22,474 nucleotides of DNA from a virus. Where the stretch lies: positions 1 to 22,474 of the IMG/VR virus record IMGVR_UViG_3300035180_001180, one strand, 5' to 3'. The notes under the pieces were generated by a model. It had not been told where the DNA came from, did no database searches, and was given only the letters and a program-made list of their open reading frames with translations. Positions 7,313 through 12,711 of this stretch are shown piece by piece. Each line of letters starts with the position of its first letter. The stretch's first letter is position 1. The position numbers were made by a program, and so were the translations under genes.

Positions 7313-7391
7313 TGGTGCCCACCGCTTGACTCGAACCCATATTTACCAGATTCACAGTCTAGTTCTTTACCATATTAAGATAACGTCACGC
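7313..7391 (-). tRNA. tRNA-His-like (anticodon GTG) with broken 3' half
   Basis: The D-stem TCTT/AAGA and the anticodon stem CTAGA/TCTGG with loop CTGTGAA identify tRNA-His. Past the T-loop (TTCGAGT) the T-stem 3' strand and the acceptor 3' strand do not pair with their partners, although CCA is present. This looks like a replaced or decayed 3' half. The 5' end is approximate. Confidence 0.6.
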
Positions 7392-7402
7392 CAAAGAATT
7401 CG

Positions 7403-7478
7403 TGGAGCGGGTAGCCAGTAACGATCTGGTCTACTCAAGCTTGGAAGGCTAGCATGTATCCATAAACACCTTACCCGC
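7403..7478 (-). tRNA. tRNA-Gly (anticodon TCC), divergent
   Basis: The acceptor GCGGGTA/TACCCGC is perfect, and the anticodon loop is CTTCCAA with one mismatch in its stem. The T-loop is ATCGTTA instead of TTCGANY, and position 8 is A instead of T. CCA is encoded. It is probably a real but unusual tRNA. Confidence 0.82.
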
Positions 7479-7648
7479 ATGTGGTATTCTCTCCGTCACC
7501 TTCATTGGCCGTAGCCTCCAGCAACTCAACTATTTAACTCGCATACCTGAGAGTTTATCTAGATTTTTGTTTCCAACGGGCGACCGATGGATTCTCATCA
7601 TGCAGTCTCTAGCTGTTACTGCACTAGCTGGAGCTATCAAGCACGTTA
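7479..7648. other. 170-nt unexplained gap inside the tRNA array
   Basis: I find no cloverleaf and no convincing reading frame. The minus strand holds several short pairing segments, for example GCAGT/ACTGC near 7608-7628 and GATG/CATC near 7585-7600, and a 3' part beginning GGAGGCTACGGCC that vaguely recalls a tRNA 5' half without matching T-loop sequence. It may be tRNA debris or an unrecognised structured RNA. Confidence 0.4.
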
Positions 7649-7733
7649 TGGTGCGGTTGAGAGGACTCGAACCTCCACGGATTTCTCCACAGCGACCTCA
7701 ACGCTGCGCGTCTACCAATTCCGCCACAACCGC
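7649..7733 (-). tRNA. tRNA-Leu (anticodon GAG)
   Basis: A standard class II tRNA: acceptor GCGGTTG/CAACCGC, anticodon stem CAGCG/CGCTG with loop TTGAGGT, a long variable arm, T-loop TTCGAGT, A73 and an encoded CCA. Confidence 0.95.
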
Positions 7734-7740
7734 ATAGACT

Positions 7741-7816
7741 TGGTGCCCTCTGTCCGACTCGAACGGACGACCTACTGCTTACAATGCAGTTGCTCTACCA
7801 ACTGAGCTAATGGGGC
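7741..7816 (-). tRNA. tRNA-Thr (anticodon TGT)
   Basis: The anticodon stem is ACTGC/GCAGT with loop ATTGTAA. The T-arm is GTCCG/CGGAC. The acceptor GCCCCAT/AGAGGGC has two mismatches near its base. CCA is encoded. Confidence 0.92.
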
Positions 7817-7822
7817 AAATTA

Positions 7823-7898
7823 TGGTGGACCGTGTGGGAATCGAACCCACCGATAACTGCTTGCAAAGCAGCCAAGAACCCCAGCTCAATCACAGCCC
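7823..7898 (-). tRNA. tRNA-Ala (anticodon TGC)
   Basis: The anticodon stem is GCTGC/GCAGT with loop TTTGCAA. The acceptor GGGCTGT/ACGGTCC contains the G3.U70 wobble pair that identifies alanine tRNAs. The D-arm is unusual (GAG pairing TTC). CCA is encoded. Confidence 0.9.
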
Positions 7899-7906
7899 AT
7901 TTCGTC

Positions 7907-7934
7907 ATTGTACTCGACAATCAAAATTTGTCAA
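7907..7934 (-). promoter_or_regulatory. Internal promoter of the tRNA array
   Basis: On the minus strand TTGACA (7934-7929) and TACAAT (7912-7907) are separated by 16 bp. It lies in the 49-nt spacer between tRNA-Tyr and tRNA-Ala and would drive the remaining tRNAs. Confidence 0.7.
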
Positions 7935-7947
7935 GCACGTCATTGTT

Positions 7948-8034
7948 TGGTTGGCGCCATAGGTATCGAACCTATCATGGCCCGTAGGGCGGCGGTGTTA
8001 CAGCCCGCTCCCGCACCATTGCGGGGAGACGCCC
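7948..8034 (-). tRNA. tRNA-Tyr (anticodon GTA)
   Basis: A class II tRNA with D-arm CCCGC/GCGGG, anticodon loop CTGTAAC, variable arm GCCC-TAC-GGGC, T-arm ATAGG/CCTAT, A73 and an encoded CCA. The terminal acceptor pair is mismatched. It is the first gene of the array. Confidence 0.9.
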
Positions 8035-8050
8035 TCCTCTACTTGCAGCT

Positions 8051-8078
8051 ATTCTACACGAGAACCGCCGTATGTCAA
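8051..8078 (-). promoter_or_regulatory. Promoter upstream of the tRNA array
   Basis: On the minus strand TTGACA (8078-8073) and TAGAAT (8056-8051) are 16 bp apart, about 17 nt before the tRNA-Tyr 5' end. It lies just past the small terminase stop codon. Confidence 0.7.
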
Positions 8079-8093
8079 TAGCCATGGAGAAAT

Positions 8094-8456
8094 TTATTCG
8101 ACAGAGCGAATTGTTGTGAAGTCCACGAGAGGCCGAGACTTCTGTTCTTCGACTGGGACAAGGTTGCTCTTAGGGTTCTTAACCAGCTTTACCTCTGCAA
8201 TGAGGCGTTGTATCTGGTCAGAGCTAAGTTCCTTTGCCACCGACACCTGGAATTCTAGCAGCTTCGTTGCCGCTGTCAACTTGATCTTTGGGTCAGGACT
8301 CTCTAGCATCGACACCAAAGCATCTATGGCGGCTTTGGAGTGTCGTTTGATGTCCGTGTGCAGCTTCTTCAGGTCTACACTGTTCGTCAGGAAGCTTGGG
8401 GCTTCCTCTTGCATCACCACTACAACAGAGGCAGTGGAGCTGTCATGATTGCTCAT
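8094..8456 (-). CDS. Probable terminase small subunit
   Basis: The 120-residue protein has a helical core (residues about 28-95) with DIKRHSKAAIDALVSMLESP and a KLTAATKLLEF segment, a layout frequent in small proteins next to large terminases. Small terminase subunits recognise packaging sites and load the large subunit. I start at the ATG at 8456 because GGAGGT lies six bases upstream; an in-frame ATG at 8468 would contain that site. It is the first gene of the minus-strand late unit, driven by the promoter at 8485-8512. The assignment is by pattern and position and is not certain. Confidence 0.65.
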   Translation of the reverse strand: MSNHDSSTASVVVVMQEEAPSFLTNSVDLKKLHTDIKRHSKAAIDALVSMLESPDPKIKLTAATKLLEFQVSVAKELSSDQIQRLIAEVKLVKNPKSNLVPVEEQKSRPLVDFTTIRSVE

Positions 8457-8484
8457 TGCTACCTCCATCGTGTCAGAAGCCGTA

Positions 8485-8512
8485 ATTGTAGCACGAAAAA
8501 ATTTATTGTCAA
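8485..8512 (-). promoter_or_regulatory. Late-side promoter for the small terminase
   Basis: On the minus strand TTGACA (8512-8507) and TACAAT (8490-8485) are 16 bp apart, with TGC before the -10 box. The start would fall about 22 nt before the small terminase ATG. Confidence 0.75.
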
Positions 8513-8596
8513 GCCCCTACGGGGCCAGTCCTGCACAGGAAGACGGACCCTGCCGGGCAGGAATTCTCAACAATGAGAACTGGCCCTCTCCAGGGC

Positions 8597-8625
8597 TTGA
8601 CAAGACTGACTTCGTGCTGTACACT
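8597..8625 (+). promoter_or_regulatory. Early-side promoter for the plus-strand operon
   Basis: TTGACA (8597-8602) and TACACT (8620-8625) are separated by 17 bp. It reads into a 170-nt AT-rich leader and then the small genes from 8802. Confidence 0.75.
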
Positions 8626-8671
8626 ATAGTTATATGACTAAGACAACTTCTAAGTAATACTAAAGTATACT

Positions 8672-8766
8672 ACTTAGACAATACTTAGTTATTTTACTGA
8701 GAGGGTATTTAGTCAGGTAGTAAGGTGTTTACTTAGACAATAACTTAGACAATGACTTAGATATAC
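8672..8766 (+). repeat. Iterated ACTTAGACAAT elements in the early leader
   Basis: Exact ACTTAGACAAT copies lie at 8672-8682, 8731-8741 and 8743-8753, and a partial copy (ACTTAG) starts at 8755. The last three are spaced at 12 bp, close to one helical turn. The same 11-mer recurs at 22377-22387. They may bind a phage regulator. Confidence 0.7.
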
Positions 8767-8801
8767 CTCTTAATCATTAACTTTGACTGGAGGTATTATC
8801 T

Positions 8802-8936
8802 GTGCCCCGAAATCATGACGAAGCCCCTGAGTGGGGAGACGACGTTCTTGTCGATCTTCTCACCGTAATCGAACAACTGGACATTGGAAGTTACATGGAA
8901 GAAGCGCTACTGGAGGATGAGAATGAAGAACAGTAA
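8802..8936 (+). CDS. Small acidic protein, first gene of the early operon
   Basis: This 44-residue protein starts at GTG (8802) behind GGAGGT. It is very acidic (many Asp and Glu, ending LEDENEEQ) and has no membrane segment. Its 3' end overlaps the start of the next gene. I do not recognise it. Small acidic early proteins in phages often bind host enzymes or act as DNA mimics, but nothing here proves that. Confidence 0.7.
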   Translation: MPRNHDEAPEWGDDVLVDLLTVIEQLDIGSYMEEALLEDENEEQ

Positions 8937-9159
8937 GGCTATTCTGACTGGCAACCTCGAATCGTTTGTTGTGCAAATCCTTGAGGCATCAGACGAGGGC
9001 TGGGAAATAGACCCATCTAATCCTCCTACCATGCTTGGGTACAACTTCGAGTGCATCATGCTCCGTGACAGCGACATCAAGGACGAGGCCAAGCTTACTC
9101 GTGCAGAGATTCTGGCGAACGCAAGGGCTGCAAAAGCAGCTAAGAGGGAGCAATCGTGA
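8923..9159 (+). CDS. Hypothetical early protein
   Basis: The 78-residue protein starts at ATG 8923, with GGAGG at 8912-8916 inside the previous gene. It has a globular N-terminal half (SFVVQILEASDEGWEIDPSN, then a GYNFECIML strand) and a charged helical tail rich in Ala, Lys and Arg. It overlaps the next start. I recognise no family. Confidence 0.75.
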   Translation: MKNSKAILTGNLESFVVQILEASDEGWEIDPSNPPTMLGYNFECIMLRDSDIKDEAKLTRAEILANARAAKAAKREQS

Positions 9160-9356
9160 GTGCATCAGTTGCAAGGCTCAAGCAGCGTGTAATCGACGCT
9201 GAGCAGCAGGCTGAGCACTACAAGAGCCTCCTAGACACGTTCTTCACTGGGGATATCCCTGACAATGCAACGTTCGATCATCTGATCATTGCAAAATGGG
9301 GGCGCAAGCGCCTTGAAGAGCAAAAATCGCAGCCAGCTTTGCTGCGAGTTGATTGA
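9156..9356 (+). CDS. Small coiled-coil hypothetical protein
   Basis: The 66-residue protein starts at GTG (9156), which overlaps the preceding TGA, behind GAGGGA. Residues 3-30 form a probable amphipathic helix or short coiled coil. The function is unknown. A promoter for the next gene overlaps its stop codon. Confidence 0.7.
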   Translation: MSASVARLKQRVIDAEQQAEHYKSLLDTFFTGDIPDNATFDHLIIAKWGRKRLEEQKSQPALLRVD

Positions 9357-9381
9357 CTATGCCATGTACGTGGTGTATAAT
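9353..9381 (+). promoter_or_regulatory. Promoter for the phoH gene
   Basis: TTGACT (9353-9358) and a consensus TATAAT (9376-9381) are separated by 17 bp, about 50 nt upstream of the phoH start. Confidence 0.75.
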
Positions 9382-9434
9382 CAGCTCAGGTCAAAGCCAT
9401 GTCGGCTTGAAATTGACAAGTATTGGAGGTGAAA

Positions 9435-10241
9435 TTGGGAAGCAAATTTAAGGCCCGTCGCCAGACTCGCCGCGAAAAGATCGACAACACGCCCGATCCG
9501 CGATTCATCCGGTCACACGAGTACGCCTCTAACGACGCTCCTGCACCGACTGCGACAGCAGTTCCAAAACTGGAGCCGAAGAACAACAATCAACGCAAGG
9601 CCATCGGTCTTCTGACAGACGGTGTTCCAATCATCTTCCTGACTGGGAGTGCTGGGACAGGAAAGTCGATGCTGGCGGCGTATCGCGTTGCCCAGCAGCT
9701 CAGAAGCAAGCGAATAAAGAAGGTGTTCCTTGTTCGCCCAGCAGTTAGCGTCGGAAAGTCTGTCGGACTCCTGCCGGGAGACATCAAAGAAAAGCTTGCC
9801 CCGTACTTTGCTCAGACAATGAGCCATCTTGAGAAGTTTCTCGGTGCAGGATATGCAAAGTATTGCCTCGAAAAAGAGGTAATCGAAATGAAGCCAGTAG
9901 AGTACCTGCGTGGCATGTCATTCGAGGATTGCATTGTCATTGCAGAGGAAGTGCAGAACTTCACTTCCGAAGAAATGGAAATGATGCTTACCCGGCTTGG
10001 ATACAATTGCCAAATCGTCTTCACTGGAGATACGAAGCAGCACGACCTGAATGGAACTAGCGGGCTTGAGACTACGCTTAAGCTTCTTGACAAGATTCTT
10101 CAAGGCCACCCCGAGTACATGACGCACGACGACATGGACGAACTCGATGATGGCATCGGAGTGGTACGATTCACGCCTGAAGATGTCGTTCGTTCTGGAC
10201 TGACCCGTGCGTTCGTGAAACTCTACTACCACAATTCATGA
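9435..10241 (+). CDS. phoH: PhoH-like P-loop ATPase
   Basis: The 268-residue protein has a basic N-terminal tail followed by a PhoH domain. Walker A is GSAGTGKS (residues 71-78), followed by VFLVRPAVSVGKSVGLLPGD, a Walker B-like IVIAEEVQN and the FTGDTKQHDL motif. PhoH proteins are RNA-helicase-related ATPases common in phages; their role in infection is not settled. I choose TTG at 9435 because GGAGGTG sits five bases upstream; the in-frame TTG at 9423 precedes that site. The Walker B strand has AEE where many relatives have DEA. It has its own promoter. Confidence 0.9.
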   Translation: MGSKFKARRQTRREKIDNTPDPRFIRSHEYASNDAPAPTATAVPKLEPKNNNQRKAIGLLTDGVPIIFLTGSAGTGKSMLAAYRVAQQLRSKRIKKVFLVRPAVSVGKSVGLLPGDIKEKLAPYFAQTMSHLEKFLGAGYAKYCLEKEVIEMKPVEYLRGMSFEDCIVIAEEVQNFTSEEMEMMLTRLGYNCQIVFTGDTKQHDLNGTSGLETTLKLLDKILQGHPEYMTHDDMDELDDGIGVVRFTPEDVVRSGLTRAFVKLYYHNS

Positions 10242-10252
10242 AAGGAGCATAA

Positions 10253-10873
10253 ATGCGAAAGTTTGGCGTAACTACCACCACTCAGAAGTCTGCTGATGAC
10301 TCTGAATACGAAGACGCAAGCGCGTTCCGTGTTTCGTATGTACCCGCAAGTGCTGGTGTATACAACATCTTCCTGTACGGACCAATCTACGATGCCTCGC
10401 AGTTTGTAGATGCTCTTCAAGCAATGAGCGTTGCGTCTGAGAACGACGTTGTGCAGATTTACCTATCAACCCCCGGAGGTTCCCTTGATGCGACGGATAC
10501 GTTCATTCACGGCATGCGAGAATGTAGTGCTCGAATCATCGTAAAAGCATCCGGCGGTGTCCACTCTGCTGGTAGTGTCATCTTGCTGAACGCAGATGAA
10601 TTCACTCTCTCTGAGAATTTCAACTGCTTGATCCACAACGGCTCAGTTGGCCCTGCTGGAAAGTTCTCAGACTGGCGCGCAGAGACAAAGCACACAGACG
10701 CTTACATGGAGCGGGTGATGCGCTCGACATACGAATGGTTTCTGTCAGAGGAAGAGCTTGACAATCTTCTTGCTGGCAAAGACATCTGGCTAGACGCAGA
10801 GAGCTTCGTCGCCCGCTGGGAAGCGCGCAATGCTGCCTACGAGGCTGCAATCGAAGCGGCTGAAGACGAATAA
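10253..10873 (+). CDS. ClpP-like serine protease
   Basis: The 206-residue protein has the ClpP/crotonase fold signature: VVQIYLSTPGGSLDATDTFI (residues 67-86), a nucleophile motif GGVHSAGS with probable Ser105, and His128 in CLIHNG. The first 25 residues are low-complexity and acidic. ClpP forms rings that degrade proteins with an ATPase partner; no such ATPase is visible here, so it may act alone or with host ClpX/ClpA. It is distinct from the S49 head protease. AAGGAG precedes the ATG. A terminator follows directly. Confidence 0.85.
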   Translation: MRKFGVTTTTQKSADDSEYEDASAFRVSYVPASAGVYNIFLYGPIYDASQFVDALQAMSVASENDVVQIYLSTPGGSLDATDTFIHGMRECSARIIVKASGGVHSAGSVILLNADEFTLSENFNCLIHNGSVGPAGKFSDWRAETKHTDAYMERVMRSTYEWFLSEEELDNLLAGKDIWLDAESFVARWEARNAAYEAAIEAAEDE

Positions 10874-10900
10874 CGAGCTGGCGGAAGCCTCTCTACAGCG

Positions 10901-10932
10901 GCCCGCTGCGCATTCCGCGTGGCGGGCTTTTT
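10901..10932 (+). terminator. Rho-independent terminator after the ClpP-like gene
   Basis: GCCCGC (10901-10906 side) pairs with GCGGGC near 10922-10927 and is followed by five Ts, 28 nt past the stop codon. Confidence 0.85.
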
Positions 10933-10960
10933 ATTGCCTTCACACCTTGAAAGGACTACA

Positions 10961-11422
10961 ATGAAGAAGGTACTAGCGGCCCTGGCGCTGCTTTCGACCT
11001 TGGCGCTGCCTGTCAGCGCGCAAGAAATCTGGACGACTGCCATGATCCGGTCTTACCACTCAGACCGTTCTGCACACTTCAACGAGCAGAACACTGGGTT
11101 AGGTTTCGAGTATAGGGCCAAAGACGAGGATCAAAAAGTTGTTGCAGGAGCCTACAACAACAGTTACAATCGACTCTCGATCTACGCAGGAAAGGCTTGG
11201 CTTCCGTGGTCACAAGGGAACTGGTCTGCCGGTGCGATCTACGGCCTCGTAAGCGGCTATCCTCGTTACAAATATAACCTTGGACTTCTCGGCCTTGGTG
11301 TGCTACAGTACGAGAATGGCAAGTACGGAGCCAACATTCTTGTTGTACCTCCTGTCCCTGATCCAAGCGGGGACAAGCCTACAGCAGTAGTTGCGCTTCA
11401 GTTGAAGATGCGCTATAATTAA
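10961..11422 (+). CDS. Exported beta-barrel-like protein
   Basis: The 153-residue protein begins with a clear signal peptide (MKKVLAALALLSTLALPVSA, cut before QE). The mature part alternates aromatic and small residues in likely transmembrane beta strands (LGFEYRAKD, SIYAGKAWL, AGAIYGLVSG, LGLLGLGVLQYE), with a proline-rich loop before the last strand (VALQLKMRYN). This looks like a small outer-membrane barrel or periplasmic lipocalin-like protein. It could modify the cell surface of the infected host, for example for superinfection exclusion, but that is inference. The ATG at 10961 has AAGGAC upstream. Confidence 0.75.
   Translation: MKKVLAALALLSTLALPVSAQEIWTTAMIRSYHSDRSAHFNEQNTGLGFEYRAKDEDQKVVAGAYNNSYNRLSIYAGKAWLPWSQGNWSAGAIYGLVSGYPRYKYNLGLLGLGVLQYENGKYGANILVVPPVPDPSGDKPTAVVALQLKMRYN
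11391..11419 (+). promoter_or_regulatory. Promoter at the 3' end of the exported-protein gene
   Basis: TTGCGC (11391-11396) and TATAAT (11414-11419) are separated by 17 bp. Together with the hairpin that follows, it may form an attenuated start for the genes from 11492. Confidence 0.6.
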
Positions 11423-11452
11423 AGTCTGACGGCGCCTCAATGCGCAAAAATT

Positions 11453-11475
11453 CTCCCCGCCAGTGCGGGGAGCTT
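11453..11475 (+). terminator. Strong hairpin with short T-run
   Basis: CTCCCCGC and GCGGGGAG pair perfectly around a CAGT loop and are followed by CTTTC. The weak T-run suggests partial termination or RNA protection. Confidence 0.6.
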
Positions 11476-11491
11476 TCACAAAGGAGAAACC

Positions 11492-11707
11492 ATGCCCCGC
11501 GAATTTATTTTCAAGCCCCAAGTCAATGAAGTCATCAGTCTCGACCCTGATGAGGGCTCTTTTTCAACCCCGGTGATGTAGGCTGACATCAACTACCGCT
11601 TTGACAAAGACAACACAGTCCGCCTGGATATCCCAGGTATGTGGATGAAAGAAGATGACATCGAAGACCTTATTGCGTTCCTCACCGCTGTGAAAGAAGC
11701 TCTGTGA
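11492..11707 (+). CDS. Small phage protein interrupted by an in-frame TAG
   Basis: AAGGAGA precedes ATG 11492. The frame encodes 29 residues (MPREFIFKPQVNEV... ending FSTPVM), then TAG at 11579-11581, then 41 more convincing residues (from ADINYRFDKD, including GMWMKEDDIEDLIAFLTAV) to TGA at 11705-11707. The downstream part has no ribosome-binding site of its own. The simplest reading is one 71-residue protein with UAG read as an amino acid (Gln would need a single C-to-T change of CAG), or a recent nonsense mutation. I do not recognise the family. Confidence 0.65.
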
Positions 11708-11713
11708 AGACAC

Positions 11714-11748
11714 GGCACAACGACATCAAACTATAGTTACGTTGTGCC
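11714..11748. repeat. Inverted repeat (9-bp arms) before a small gene
   Basis: GGCACAACG (11714-11722) and CGTTGTGCC (11740-11748) enclose a 17-nt loop containing ACTATAGTTA. The same 10-mer occurs at 8622-8631 beside the early promoter. It could be an operator or a transcript hairpin. Confidence 0.55.
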
Positions 11749-11754
11749 AGGGTT

Positions 11755-12124
11755 ATGTGCAACTCTCAAGACGACTACATCAGTTTTGAAGTCAAAGCCC
11801 CTGTATCTGGAATCTGCATCCTAGATTTTGACATGAGCCTCGCCGAATTCGGGGCGTTAGTATCTGGCCCTGGGCGTGTAAAACCTAAAGGCTCTCTGAG
11901 GGGTCTTGACAAAATTGGTAAGAAGTGCGTCAGAGAAAACCGCACTATTGACGCTCCAGGCTTGGGGGTACAACTCTCAAGTTTACGAGGCGTGGCTGAA
12001 AGAGAACTACTCTGAAGATGGCTGGGAAGTTTCTAACTATCTTGGAAGTCAAGGCTCGATTTCATCAGGCAAATCTGGTGGCAAAACACTAAAGTTCTGG
12101 GTATACAAGTACGTGGAGGTATAG
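11755..12124 (+). pseudogene. Frameshifted small phage gene
   Basis: From ATG 11755 the first frame gives a protein-like stretch (MSLAEFGALVSGPG, then RGLDKIGKK). After about 11945-11960 the convincing sequence moves to the +1 frame (from AWGYNSQVYEAW through ENYSEDGWEVSNYLG to YKYVEV), ending at TAG 12122-12124. The two parts join near GCTCCAGGCTTGGGGG. One inserted or missing base would restore a protein of about 120 residues. I see no classic slippery heptamer, so mutation or sequence error is more likely than programmed frameshifting. The function is unknown. Confidence 0.6.
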
Positions 12125-12125
12125 A

Positions 12126-12302
12126 ATGGCAGACATTTCGATGTGCAGCGGAGCTGGTTGTGACAAGAAAGAGCAATGCTACCGTCACACTGCGCCTGTC
12201 AACACGTACAGGCAGTCGTACTTCTGCGCTCCGCCTGTCAAGATCAATACTGATGGTAAGCGTCACTGCGACTACTTCTGGAGCAATGAATGGCGGAAAT
12301 GA
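12126..12302 (+). CDS. Small cysteine-rich phage protein
   Basis: The 58-residue protein begins MADISMCSGAGCDKKEQCYR, with Cys at 7, 12, 18, 34 and 48 and many aromatic residues near CDYFWSNEW. The cysteine spacing suggests a small metal-binding fold. GGAGGT upstream lies at the end of the preceding gene. It overlaps the next ATG (ATGA). This resembles a widespread family of small phage and prophage proteins without known function. Confidence 0.75.
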   Translation: MADISMCSGAGCDKKEQCYRHTAPVNTYRQSYFCAPPVKINTDGKRHCDYFWSNEWRK

Positions 12303-12565
12303 GCAGGCCAATGACGTTCAAAGAGTTTTCAGACTTGGCAAATCACGTAGCTCAGGACCACAGCCCGTTCTCGCGCAGAACTCGCAAAGGTGTTGTGACT
12401 GTCAAGTACATGGACCCTGTGTTCGATTTCAGGTCTAACACGGTGTTCTCCGTTACTTTCAGGACGTTTGGCGGGTGTGAGATAGTCTTGCACTGCCAAA
12501 ACGAGTGCCGTGACCTTGAAAAGAGCCTTTACGAGCGTTGCAGGGAGGCGCTGCACAGTGCATGA
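12299..12565 (+). CDS. Hypothetical protein
   Basis: The 88-residue protein starts at ATG 12299, overlapping the previous stop. It is basic in its first half (TRKGVV region), with several predicted strands (VVTVKYMDP, TVFSVTFRT, EIVLHCQNE) and a C-terminal helix. I recognise no family. The next gene starts inside its 3' end. Confidence 0.65.
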   Translation: MSRPMTFKEFSDLANHVAQDHSPFSRRTRKGVVTVKYMDPVFDFRSNTVFSVTFRTFGGCEIVLHCQNECRDLEKSLYERCREALHSA

Positions 12566-12701
12566 AAAAGAGTTGACACTGCACATGCAGTTGGCTATCA
12601 TGCTGAGCAAGTTAGGCATCCCGTGCTTACCTGTAAACGACGTAGGCGGGTATGTCCCGCACCTAGATGCGGTCTTCGTTAAGACTGCTGCAAACAACTG
12701 A
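12558..12701 (+). CDS. Small hypothetical protein
   Basis: This 47-residue frame starts at GTG 12558, eight bases before the upstream stop, behind AGGGAGG. It has one helix (LHMQLAIMLSKLG) and a beta-like tail. It lies immediately upstream of the RNA ligase. The function is unknown. Confidence 0.6.
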   Translation: MHEKELTLHMQLAIMLSKLGIPCLPVNDVGGYVPHLDAVFVKTAANN

Positions 12702-12711
12702 AGGAGAAAAT

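Larger units (their letters stand above)
8457..8801. promoter_or_regulatory. Divergent control region between late and early transcription units
   Basis: No gene is seen in these 345 nt. The region holds back-to-back sigma70-type promoters whose -35 flanks form an inverted repeat (TTGTCAAGCCC near 8506-8516 and GGGCTTGACAA near 8593-8603). Between them are small GC-rich hairpins. To the right follows an AT-rich leader with iterated ACTTAGACAAT units. Its position beside the small terminase also makes it a candidate for a packaging or origin site. Confidence 0.6.

Noticed and set aside
11906-12124. Programmed +1 frameshift
   Set aside because: There is no recognisable slippery site or stimulatory structure at the junction; kept as a frameshifted gene instead.
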